A DNA stretch of 38,381 bases from DASQHW01 sp038209365 (GTDB lineage: Bacteria > Actinomycetota > Acidimicrobiia > IMCC26256 > PALSA-610): the NCBI GenBank assembly GCA_038209365.1, contig JBBQXS010000042.1:1-38381 (forward strand), in the 5' to 3' direction. Shown here in pieces: positions 1-6,833 of the stretch. Both the position numbers and the translations under genes were made by a program. The notes beneath the pieces are model-generated. The model did not search any database, was not told the origin of the DNA, and saw only the letters and a list, made by a program, of their open reading frames with translations. Numbering within the stretch: the first letter of the stretch is position 1; each line of letters opens with the position of its first letter.

Positions 1-546
1 TGCCGAGATTTCAGCGTATTGAGCGTCGCCCTGTTGCGTGCGCACGGAATTGGCGCTCGATCGCGTTGCGGGTTCGCGAGCTACTTCAAGCCCGGAACGT
101 ACCTCGATCATTGGGTTACCGAGTATTGGCGTTCCGATGAGCAACGCTGGGTGCGCATCGACTCGGAGATTCTCGGACTGGCGTTTGTGAGCGAGCCAGA
201 CGACCTCAAACCCGGCGAGTTCCTCTCTGGAGGGGAGGCGTGGTTGCTGTCTACCCGAGACGGTGTTGACGGGGACCTGTTCGGCGTTGATGGGTTCCCC
301 GAAAACTTCGGAATTGGGGAAGTCCGAGGTAACGCCGTCCGAGACCTCGCGGCCCTGAACAAGCTCGAAATGTTGCCGTGGGACGAGTGGAGTCGGATGG
401 AGCTTTCATACAAGAACGAAGCTGGAGCCGACTTCGACCGTCTCATCGACAAGATCGCTCAGACCTGCGCCCTGGATGACCCCACGCTGATCGAAGGTCT
501 GTACGGCACCGAAGACCTCGCGGTTCCAGCCGAACTCGTCACGTAG
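1..546 (+). CDS. Transglutaminase-like protein, C-terminal part (cut by window edge)
   Basis: The frame is open from the first base and ends at TAG 544-546, so the gene begins outside the window. The first residues, C-R-D-F-S-V-L, followed by LLRAHGIGARSRCGF, match the catalytic-cysteine segment of transglutaminase/protease-like domains (family knowledge). Further on, a histidine in YLDHWVTEYW and an aspartate in WVRIDSEI stand where the His and Asp of the Cys-His-Asp triad are expected. A TTG at 19 could be mistaken for a start, but using it would discard the cysteine. About 180 residues are visible. Substrate and role are unknown; bacterial members are peptidase-like or cross-linking enzymes. 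No signal peptide or membrane segment is visible in this part. Confidence 0.75.
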   Translation, partial: CRDFSVLSVALLRAHGIGARSRCGFASYFKPGTYLDHWVTEYWRSDEQRWVRIDSEILGLAFVSEPDDLKPGEFLSGGEAWLLSTRDGVDGDLFGVDGFPENFGIGEVRGNAVRDLAALNKLEMLPWDEWSRMELSYKNEAGADFDRLIDKIAQTCALDDPTLIEGLYGTEDLAVPAELVT

Positions 547-635
547 TCAACGAGCGCCATATCTGCCGTTCGGCGCTCGCATAACCACTCCAGAGCGGGC
601 ATTCTGTACGCGCTCGCCGAACCAACGGGTGCGGA

Positions 636-1378
636 ATGTTTGAGTACCACAAAGCCGTCGCGGTCGTCACTGGCGCTTCGTCCGGCATCGGCAGACAGAT
701 CGCGACCGATCTCGTGGAGCGTGGCGCGCACGTGGTCGGCGTGGTTCGCCGCGTCGATGAGATGGCGACGTTGTCGGAGGCTCGTGCGTGCGACCTGCGC
801 GATCTCGAAGCGTGGGTCGCGCTGCTCCGTGATGTGGAGGCGAGCCACGGGCGTATCGACGTGCTCGTGAACGGCGCTGGTGTCGAGCGCCGTAAGGGCA
901 TCGGCGAGGTGGCGTGGGACGACGTGGAGGACGCATTGACCGTCAACTTCCGGGCCGCGGCCCGTGCGATGGTCTTGATCGTCCCAGGGATGCTTGCCCG
1001 CAACCGCGGCGCGGTGCTCAACATCTCATCGGACCATGGTCGAGCGCCAGGGCCGGGCACGCCCGCGTACTGCGCGTCGAAGGCGGCGCTCAGTGCGTTC
1101 ACCGAGAGCGTGGCCCACGAAGTGGCTGGCACCGGCGTGCACGTGCACGTCTTGTATCCGGGCTGGGTACCCACACCGCTCAGCCAGAGAGCCATCGATA
1201 CCGGAATGCCCAAACCCCGAAGTTCGTCCAACGCGCCGCCGCCGACGTCTCGCGCTTGGCGCTCGACGCGATCGGTAAGCCGGGGATCGAGATCAACGCC
1301 GCCCGCGTCGCCGTTCTTGCACCCGTCGTGCGTGCGCTCGCACCGCCGTTGTACCGGCGGTCGATGCGCGGTCGCTGA
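636..1378 (+). pseudogene. Short-chain dehydrogenase/reductase (SDR), frameshifted near its C-terminus
   Basis: ATG at 636 opens a classical SDR: TGASSGIG cofactor loop at residues 12-19, VLVNGAG near 77-82, catalytic Ser about 131-132, and YCASK (Y145, K149). The coenzyme motif implies NAD(P)H-dependent oxidoreduction of a hydroxyl or carbonyl group; the substrate is not predictable. After about codon 194 the frame turns into Arg/Ser-rich nonsense. The natural C-terminus (KFVQRAAADVSRLALDAIG, ending RRSMRGR) continues in another forward frame and stops at TGA 1376-1378. The switch lies at about 1208-1220 in the run CCCAAACCCC, so one indel there explains it, either real or a sequencing error. 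If read uninterrupted, length would be about 247 residues, normal for the family. The original frame runs on to 1622 without any family similarity. Confidence 0.75.
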
Positions 1379-1492
1379 GGCCCAGATGCGCGAGGACGCT
1401 TCGGATCGCTTCGATCTTCAGACGTTGCCTGTTCGCGAGCGGGCACGGCTCTTCTCGGAGCGCGTCGGCGAGCACTGGGACGGGCTCACCGA

Positions 1493-1882
1493 TCAGGCAA
1501 GGGGCTCGCCCGCGCCGAGGCAGAACTCATTTCCTTCGGGATCTCGCAAGAAGACATTGCGATACGCGGCTGCCATCGCGGGCGCGAAGGTTTCTTCCCA
1601 GGCGACCGTCGCGCCGAGTTGACGCAACCGTTCGATCTCAGCGTCCAGCGCCTCTAGTCGACCAGCCGAACAACCGAGATGAACGCGGTTCTTGGTGATC
1701 TTCGCCTCCGGGACGCGTATGAACTCCAGATAGCAGTCACCCGATGGGGGACAACAGATCGCTCCGCCGCCGTCCTCGGCAGTTGTGACGCCACCCCAAT
1801 CAAGCGCGGCGTTCCAGAACGACGCGACCGCGGCGGGGGCAGCGCAGTCGATGGTGATGCACACGATCTGCATAGTGGACAT
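1493..1882 (-). CDS. VOC (glyoxalase/bleomycin-resistance) superfamily protein
   Basis: The protein begins MSTMQIVCITIDC, the usual first beta strand of glyoxalase-like VOC proteins, followed by AAVASFWNAAL. It ends with NVFLRDPEGNEFCLG, the classical strand with the DPEGNEFCL metal-site glutamate. About 129 residues make one VOC module of two babbb units, normal for the single-domain family. Such proteins bind a divalent metal and act as dioxygenases, isomerases or antibiotic-binding proteins; none can be chosen here. I start it at ATG 1882; an in-frame GTG at 1906 would add eight residues with no family similarity. It converges on the frameshifted SDR gene and stands alone, with no obvious operon partner. 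Confidence 0.8.
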   Translation of the reverse strand: MSTMQIVCITIDCAAPAAVASFWNAALDWGGVTTAEDGGGAICCPPSGDCYLEFIRVPEAKITKNRVHLGCSAGRLEALDAEIERLRQLGATVAWEETFAPAMAAAYRNVFLRDPEGNEFCLGAGEPLA

Positions 1883-1906
1883 GGTGACGGTCTCATGCTG
1901 CGCCAC

Positions 1907-2427
1907 CCAATCCCGCTGGTCGTCGCAGCGAAATTGCGAGCACAGAACTGCCGATCTCGCGTGCGTCGCGCGCCTGCCGAGTTTTCAGACCCGTGACCTG
2001 CCCCGGGCGCCGTCAGTCGACGCCGCAGTAGTTGCATCCAGCCGTGTCCACACGGTGCACCGCACCGGATCGCCGTGATGCCGTAGTTCGCGGCCCCGGC
2101 AGCCGCCTGGTTCGTCGTCCTCGGTGCAGCCCGCGACCCGTGCCGTCGATCGCGGCGTACTGGCAGGCTGCAGAAGACCATCGGTCCGACGCCGGCGCGT
2201 CCATGCTTCGAGCGGGCGACTCGGACGTGCGCTCGAGCCGGCGGAGTACGAGCGGGTCCTCGTCTACCTAGCGTCAGACGACGGCTTACGCGGGGAAGCG
2301 CGAGAAGCTGGTGCGACCACTGGCGGAGTGGGACACCGCCGCCGTTCCAGCTCATCGTCACGCAAGAAGCACCATCGAAAAAAGTGGTGCTGGTTTCGCC
2401 CCTCGAGCGCGGAGGCGCGCGACTCTT
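1907..2427. other. Intergenic stretch without a convincing gene
   Basis: About 520 bases between the VOC gene and the end of the kelch gene. Open frames on both strands are Arg/Ser/Pro-rich and lack recognisable motifs or good ribosome binding sites. The only structure seen is a 7-bp hairpin, AGCACCA (2368-2374) and TGGTGCT (2385-2391), with an A-rich loop. It lies 37-60 bases beyond the kelch stop codon and could be a weak transcription terminator on the minus strand. Confidence 0.4.
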
Positions 2428-3819
2428 TCAGCCAGTGTGCTTGGTCATTCCGGTGGGGCCGCTTCTTCGGCGAGTGATGATGACCAGGCCGGCGCACAGG
2501 GCCGTCAGGCCGATCCCGGCGAGGGGGATGGTGGTGGTGCCGGTCCGGGGAAGTTCGGTAGCAGCCGGCAACGGCGGCGTCGGCGGTGGTGGCGACGTGG
2601 GAGGAGCGGTGATGGTCGGAATCGCAGCCGTGCACGCGTCCGGCTGAGCATCGCCGGTGAGGTCACGACCGCCGATATAGGTGCGTGAATGGACGACGGG
2701 ATTGACGCCACTTATTGCGACGGACTCGCCGAGAAACACGATCTGGCATTGGGTCGCGCGTGGCGCGGCAACGCCGAGAAGCGGCGCAGAACCCGCCGGT
2801 GGGGACCCGGCGTTCGTCCATGTGACGGGCGGTCCCGCCCAGGGTGGTGCGAGCTTCGTCCATTTGGTGTCGTGCCAAAGCCACGCGTCGCGATAGGCGG
2901 TGAGGTTCCCGCTGCTAGCAAACAAGTTCCCCCCGACCATCAGGACTGCGCCCCGGAGCGCCTGGTTGGTGTGGGGGGCGTAGCTGAACGCGGCGAACGC
3001 ACGACCTGGCGGCCCACACGCGGTCCCGCCATTCGAGCTGCCGCACGCCTTCGTCCACGACGTGCCGTTGAAGATCCAGGTGTCATCGACGGGCGCGCCC
3101 GAGCCGCTGACATCGGCACCACCGAACATCACGAAGTGCGTGCCGTCCCACGCCATCGACGCCGCCGCGAGCGGTGCCGGACCGCACGCCGTCGCCAACG
3201 GTGCCCCGCAGGTTTGGGTCCATGTCGTACCGTCGAACACCCAGGTGTCGTTGACCTGACCGGTGGATGTCAAGCCCCCGAACATCACAACCTGCGTACC
3301 GTTGCCTGCCATCGCGAACGCGGCACGAGGGCCCGGCCCACAAGATGCGCTGGTGCAAAGTTGGGTCCAGGTGTTGCCGTTCCAGAGCCAGGTGTCACCC
3401 TCAGATGACGCGCCGCCCAGGCTGCCCGCAAAACCGCCGAACAAGACGACCCCATGCGGGCCGGTCCCGAGCCCCGCGGCGGTGCGTACGCCGGGCGGGC
3501 ACGCCATGGTGGCCGGTGTGGTTGTGCCGCACTTGGCGACCCAACCATGCGCGCCGTCAAATATCCAGGTGTCGCCGAACGCCGGGTTCGTGGCCGAGCC
3601 CGGATCCTGCCCGCCGTAAAGCACGACATGATCGCCGTCGGGCTCTGCCGCTGCGGCCATGAACACCCGACCCGGGGGGACCGACGTCACATGTGGCACC
3701 GATCCCGAAAACACGAACGGGACGGATGTCGCAGCGCCAGCCGCAACACCCGCCGACACACCACAGGCGACCACGACCCCGACGCACACCAGGATTCGCT
3801 TGCATGACCAGCCACGCAC
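2428..3819 (-). CDS. Secreted kelch-repeat surface protein with LPXTG-type cell-wall anchor
   Basis: A 463-residue protein from GTG 3819, preceded by GGGGGAT. Residues 1-30 form a signal peptide: basic CKR, a hydrophobic VCVGVVVACGVSAGVAAG core, then AAA. At least five kelch-like blades follow, each with a D-T/A-W-[ILV]-[FW]-[DNH] strand and a closing x-W-[TV]-x-[KQL]-[CL] strand (DTWIFDG, DTWLWNG, DTWVFDG, DTWIFNG, DAWLWHD), plus repeated VV[LM][YF]GG motifs. A proline/threonine-rich linker precedes LPRTG at residues 423-427, then a hydrophobic helix and an RRR tail. This is the textbook sortase signal (established), so the protein is probably covalently attached to peptidoglycan and displays a beta-propeller outside the cell. 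Paired cysteines in the blades could form disulfides. No sortase gene is visible nearby. Ligand and function are unknown. Confidence 0.85.
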   Translation of the reverse strand: MRGWSCKRILVCVGVVVACGVSAGVAAGAATSVPFVFSGSVPHVTSVPPGRVFMAAAAEPDGDHVVLYGGQDPGSATNPAFGDTWIFDGAHGWVAKCGTTTPATMACPPGVRTAAGLGTGPHGVVLFGGFAGSLGGASSEGDTWLWNGNTWTQLCTSASCGPGPRAAFAMAGNGTQVVMFGGLTSTGQVNDTWVFDGTTWTQTCGAPLATACGPAPLAAASMAWDGTHFVMFGGADVSGSGAPVDDTWIFNGTSWTKACGSSNGGTACGPPGRAFAAFSYAPHTNQALRGAVLMVGGNLFASSGNLTAYRDAWLWHDTKWTKLAPPWAGPPVTWTNAGSPPAGSAPLLGVAAPRATQCQIVFLGESVAISGVNPVVHSRTYIGGRDLTGDAQPDACTAAIPTITAPPTSPPPPTPPLPAATELPRTGTTTIPLAGIGLTALCAGLVIITRRRSGPTGMTKHTG

Positions 3820-4008
3820 CTGATCCCCCGGTCCCTCGAAATCGGCTGCGATGCCTCTCTATCGGCGGCCACGGCGTGCATCTAAGCCGGCCGGGCACGG
3901 GCTGCGGTTGTTGCTGGGTGCGCTGACGTCAGCGCGGGGCGACCTACCAACACCCCGGCCGACGGCTTCTCGGTTCGCCGACAGAGGAGCTAGGTCGGGA
4001 GACAACCG

Positions 4009-4503
4009 TTGGAACGCGACACTGCTCTCAGCCTGTACCGCGCGCTCATGTGCGCACCCGACGCAGCCGACTGGTGCGACCAGCTCGACCAGCTACTCCG
4101 ACCACCTGAATGGCACGCCCAGGCCGCGTGCCGCGGGGTGGATATCGCGGTGTTCTTCCCGCGGCGTGGCGAGCCGCACGAGCCCGCCCGTTCGTTCTGC
4201 GCGGCGTGCCCCGTCGCGCCGGGGTGTCTCGAGGAGGCACTTCGCGTCCCTGGTGACACGTTCAGGATACGGGGCGCCACGTCGTACCGCGAACGGCTTC
4301 GGCTGCATCGACAACGCCGCGTCGAGCGCGACAGCGCGGCTGAGCGTGGTCACGCCGTGGTCACAAGACTTCGGGGATGTACCGGGTACGGGCTGACACT
4401 GGATACCACCTCACGGCGTGGTCACAAGAGGTTCAAATTCGGTCGTCGACGTCCTTGTCATCGTCGGGCCAGTCGGCGAAATATTCGAGTTCGTCGCCGG
4501 TGA
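4009..4503 (+). CDS. WhiB-family iron-sulfur transcriptional regulator
   Basis: The domain reads WHAQAACRG, then VFFPRRGEP, then FCAACPVAPGCLEEAL. This gives the four cysteines of the [4Fe-4S] cluster in C-x(n)-C-x2-C-x5-C spacing. A turn-like GDTFRIRGATSYRERLRLHRQRR follows, where typical Wbl proteins have G-[VI]-W-G-G-T-S-x-R-E-R. The WGG turn is therefore altered (RGATSYRER), a variation that may change interaction with sigma factor region 4 (inference). I start at TTG 4009; ATG 4048 is an alternative. The tail after about residue 110 is low-similarity and overlaps the opposite-strand gene by 71 bases, so the true end is uncertain. Divergent from the kelch/LPXTG gene with 189 bases between, so a shared control region is possible. 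Confidence 0.75.
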   Translation: MERDTALSLYRALMCAPDAADWCDQLDQLLRPPEWHAQAACRGVDIAVFFPRRGEPHEPARSFCAACPVAPGCLEEALRVPGDTFRIRGATSYRERLRLHRQRRVERDSAAERGHAVVTRLRGCTGYGLTLDTTSRRGHKRFKFGRRRPCHRRASRRNIRVRRR

Positions 4504-4750
4504 CGGCAAAGGGCTCCTGTACATCGATCCCGGCATCCCTCGCGTTGCGCGTTGCGGCGTGAACCTGGTCGATAAGCGCGGTGGTACTTGGGTCGAGTCC
4601 CGTCGGAACTGTGCGTGGTCCACGCTGGTCGAGTTGGATGAGATAGCCGCTCGCGGTCTCGGCGATCACCGTCGCCGAAACGGTGTCGTCGCCTCTCCGG
4701 TAGAGGACCGGGTCGCCGGACTTCAGCGTGGTGCCGTGTCGGTCGGTCAT
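4433..4750 (-). CDS. Small hypothetical protein with SH3-like N-terminus
   Basis: I place the start at ATG 4750 because GGGAGG sits 6 bases upstream and the preceding in-frame codons belong to an integrase remnant. The 105-residue product starts MTDRHGTTLKSGDPVLYRRG, with a following SATVIAETASGYLIQLDQ that looks like a compact beta barrel (KOW/SH3-like, inference). A helical middle (TTALIDQVHAATRNARDAG) and a very acidic end (WPDDDKDVDDRI) follow. No catalytic motif or membrane segment is visible. Its position directly downstream of integrase sequence suggests it was cargo of an older element at this tRNA locus. I do not recognise the family. Confidence 0.5.
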   Translation of the reverse strand: MTDRHGTTLKSGDPVLYRRGDDTVSATVIAETASGYLIQLDQRGPRTVPTGLDPSTTALIDQVHAATRNARDAGIDVQEPFAVTGDELEYFADWPDDDKDVDDRI

Positions 4751-4897
4751 TGCGCCTCCCTGAGTCGTGCGAGGCCGCTTGCGCTGGTCGCCGGCGTAGC
4801 GATGTGCGTACTGCTGCAGCGTGAAGGCCACGGACGCATGACTCATGCGTTCGGTGACGACATCGGGTCGGACGTTAGCGGCGAGGAGCCAGTCCCA
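4751..4897 (-). pseudogene. C-terminal remnant of a tyrosine-type integrase
   Basis: Read on the minus strand from 4897, the frame gives WDWLLAANVRPDVVTERMSH and then ASVAFTLQQYAHRYAGDQRK. This is the end of the catalytic domain of phage-type tyrosine recombinases: the L-[GS]-H-[AS]-S box (here MSHAS) with the third active-site His, and the tyrosine nucleophile in QQYAH. No integrase sequence is visible upstream of 4897, so about 49 codons remain. The integrase stop codon is absent and the frame runs straight into the next gene, which has its own ribosome binding site. It lies just beyond a tRNA-Pro 3'-half copy (5226-5269), in the same relative position as the intact integrase has to the intact tRNA at 32 kb. 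That implies an earlier integration at the same target. Confidence 0.7.
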
Positions 4898-5225
4898 TCC
4901 TCCCAGCCGATAGATGGGTCGCCGCCGCGTCGAGGACCTCGCGAAGGGTCAGCCACGAACTTGTCGCGTCCCACGCGCTCATGTCGGCTCGACTTCGAGC
5001 GTGTCGCGGATATCGTCCGCCCTCGTCAGCACCTCCATGCGGGCGTTGGCCACGGTCGGGGGTCTGTTTACGCAGGCGCCCCGGCCACTTCAGGTGTCGA
5101 AGGCGAACACTACGCACACCGATGGTGGCGCCGCCCCGCCATTGCGTTGCTGACCCGGTTGCTGACCTCTACCGATGGATAGCAGCCAAGCGATCCCCGC
5201 CGTGCAGTGTGACCTGGTGTTTCTT

Positions 5226-5269
5226 GTCGGGCTGGCGGGATTCGAACCCGCGACCTCTTGACCCCCAGT
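5226..5269 (-). repeat. Distal attachment site: displaced 3' half of tRNA-Pro
   Basis: On the minus strand this reads from the anticodon loop (CTGGGGG) through the variable region and T arm to the acceptor 3' strand CAGCCCG-A. It equals 32778-32821 at 42 of 44 positions. The two differences are the two partners of one T-stem base pair (G-C here, A-T in the intact gene), so pairing is kept. The uninterrupted identical block is 21 bp over the anticodon region (5249-5269), the probable crossover core. Beyond 5269 similarity ends abruptly, so this is not a functional tRNA. Confidence 0.8.
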
Positions 5270-5376
5270 AGTAGCCCGAACGTCTCGCGTCGTCCCCCTC
5301 AGTCTCCAGCTTGCCGTGTGACCAGGAGTTTCGCGAAGGCCTCGGGACCGTCGTCTCATTGCGTCTCGCTGCGTTT

Positions 5377-5394
5377 CTTAGGAGAATTCTTAGG
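5377..5394. repeat. Candidate arm-type integrase sites, left end
   Basis: CTTAGG occurs at 5377-5382 and 5389-5394, a direct pair with 12-bp period inside TTCTTAGGAGAATTCTTAGG. A matching pair with the same orientation and an 11-bp period lies just inside the right end at 32712-32728. Tyrosine integrases bind core and distinct arm sites (family knowledge); assignment to this integrase is inference. Confidence 0.45.
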
Positions 5395-5610
5395 AGTGGC
5401 GCCGATACGCCGCACTGCGCATCAATGACAGACAACTCGCGTAGAGTCGACGTTGCGATCTTGTGTTCGCTTCGCCTCCACGTTGAAGCCCGCGAAAAGC
5501 TCCGGTCGTCGAGCAGTTCCGCGAGCAGTTGTTGCCCTGCCGGTCCGCCCGCCGCGGTACGTCACGTCGCTACTCACATTGCGACTCGGATTGATCGACG
5601 CCGTCGTAGT

Positions 5611-5630
5611 GGGTAACGTTACCGTAACCC
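5611..5630. promoter_or_regulatory. TetR-type operator palindrome, site 1
   Basis: The sequence GGGTAACGTTACCGTAACCC contains the perfect palindrome GGTAACGTTACC (5612-5623) and outer GGGT/ACCC ends. It shares the GTAACG half-site with three other palindromes at about 8997, 16670 and 18466. It lies about 80 bases upstream of the glycosidase remnant that starts at 5712, and probably controlled that gene and the genes after it. The rest of 5270-5711 holds no gene that I can support. Confidence 0.6.
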
Positions 5631-5711
5631 GTCCGAGCGATGCCAAGAGTAGCATACGGTGACCGCTTGCGTGATCCAGGATTGCGATGAGGCCGAGACC
5701 GTCGTCCGCTC

Positions 5712-6115
5712 GTGACGGAGCCGATCTGCGATTTTTCCGACTTCGCGTGGGCCGTCGGCGAAAAGGAGCCCGGCCCTGTCGTACTTCGCGCCGGCGGACC
5801 ATATCGCCATGACCAGTTCGCGTCGAGCGGCCCCTACGACGCGATAGAGCGCGATCTCGCCGACGTCGCCGCGCTCGGCGTGCGGGTGTTGCGCGATGGG
5901 ATGCCCTGGCGGCGCACCGAAACAGCACCCGGCGAATACAACTGGACGCTCTGGAACCGCGCCCTGGCGGCTCCGACTGCGTCGGCCTCGAACCGGTCCT
6001 GGATCTCATTCATTTCGGCCTGCCGGAGCACTGCCCGGGCTTCCGCGACGCGACGTGGGTCGAGCGATTCTGCCAGTCGAACGACCGGCACAGTCACGAA
6101 GGTCGGGCTCTTTGA
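5712..6115 (+). pseudogene. Glycoside hydrolase (GH1-like clan) N-terminal remnant, frameshifted
   Basis: GTG 5712 begins MTEPICDFSDFAWAVG. YDAIERDLADVAALGVRVLR, then DGMPWRRTETAPGEYNW follow, the pattern of the first barrel strands of GH1-like glycosidases (W/G-x-P-W-x-R-x-E-P-x-P-G-x-[FY]-[DN]-W). Near 5970 the frame breaks; a second forward frame continues LEPVLDLIHFGLPEHCPGF and DATWVERFCQ, the expected next strand and helix, and stops at 6113-6115. Only about 135 residues of a normally 400-residue enzyme remain and both catalytic glutamates are lost, so no activity is expected. The operator at 5611 lies upstream. It points to former glycoside-cleaving ability of the cluster. Confidence 0.65.
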
Positions 6116-6188
6116 CTGATACCGCAACGCGCGACCGGTTGCCAGCATCTTTGCGAGCAGGACAGCCACCTCATTAAGGAGGGCAGGG

Positions 6189-6833
6189 TTGAAGAACGAC
6201 AACGTCACCTCGACACTTGTCGTGCGCCGCCGCACGAAATGTACGGTTGCCGCGACGCTCACGCTCGCGAGCCTGATCCTCGGAAGTTGCGCGAGCACTC
6301 ACGTAACCAAGCGTTCCGCGGCGGCGGCGGGACGAAGCACTGAAAGCAGCACCACGGTCGCCGTGCGCCGTAAGAGCACAGCTGTGGTGTTCGGCGAGCC
6401 CCACGCGGAGAAGCCCTGCCACCCGACCGTTCAGCAGCGGGCCGCGGCCGGCAGCCTCGTCGCCGACACCAAGCACGGACTCGCACGACTCGCCGATATC
6501 AAGCGAGCCGAAGCCGAGGGATACATGCGCTTCGGCGATGTTCCGATCCTCGGCACGTGGCACTACATCAACTGGGCATATCAAGCCGACGGCGACGTCC
6601 TCGATCCGACCCGCCCGGAATCGATCATCTACTGGAAGGCATCCACACACTCGGACCCCGTGCTCATCGGTGCGATGTACGTGATGCCGCACGCCAACGA
6701 CGTCGGACCACAGATCGGTGGTTGCCTGACGGTCTGGCACGTGCATGGCCCGCCCTTCGCACCAGCCGGACAGGTCACCAACGAGATGCTGCACGTCTGG
6801 CTCATCCCGATGCCGGACGGTCCATTCGCGTGA
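6189..6833 (+). CDS. Predicted secreted lipoprotein of unknown function
   Basis: TTG 6189 is preceded by a strong AAGGAGGGCAGG at 6177-6188. Residues 1-34 form an export signal: basic RRRTKC, hydrophobic AATLTLASLIL, then GSC as probable lipidation cysteine. A Ser/Thr-rich linker follows. The C-terminal domain has clear conserved-looking blocks: GYMRFGD, GTWHYINWAYQADGDVLDP, RPESIIYW, GGCLTVWHVHGP and NEMLHVWLIPMPDGPFA. The His/Cys/Trp-rich end (CLTVWHVHG, LHVWLIPMP) could bind a metal, but this is speculation. Similar architectures are annotated only as hypothetical in actinobacteria to my knowledge. Its stop overlaps the start of the LivK-like binding protein (GTGA at 6830-6833), so the two are translationally coupled and probably act together at the membrane. 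Confidence 0.75.
   Translation: MKNDNVTSTLVVRRRTKCTVAATLTLASLILGSCASTHVTKRSAAAAGRSTESSTTVAVRRKSTAVVFGEPHAEKPCHPTVQQRAAAGSLVADTKHGLARLADIKRAEAEGYMRFGDVPILGTWHYINWAYQADGDVLDPTRPESIIYWKASTHSDPVLIGAMYVMPHANDVGPQIGGCLTVWHVHGPPFAPAGQVTNEMLHVWLIPMPDGPFA

Noticed and set aside
1386..1622. Frame continuing from the SDR gene with MREDASDRFDLQTLPVRERA
   Set aside because: Looks protein-like for about 30 residues but has no family I recognise, overlaps the VOC gene and has no ribosome binding site.
4875..5117. Minus-strand frame upstream of the integrase stub (SAWDATSSWLTLREVLDAAA)
   Set aside because: It could be the missing integrase N-terminal part, but no integrase motif is visible and it is in another frame; not called.
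5226..5300. Functional tRNA gene at the left att copy
   Set aside because: D arm and 5' acceptor strand are missing, so only the 3' half exists.
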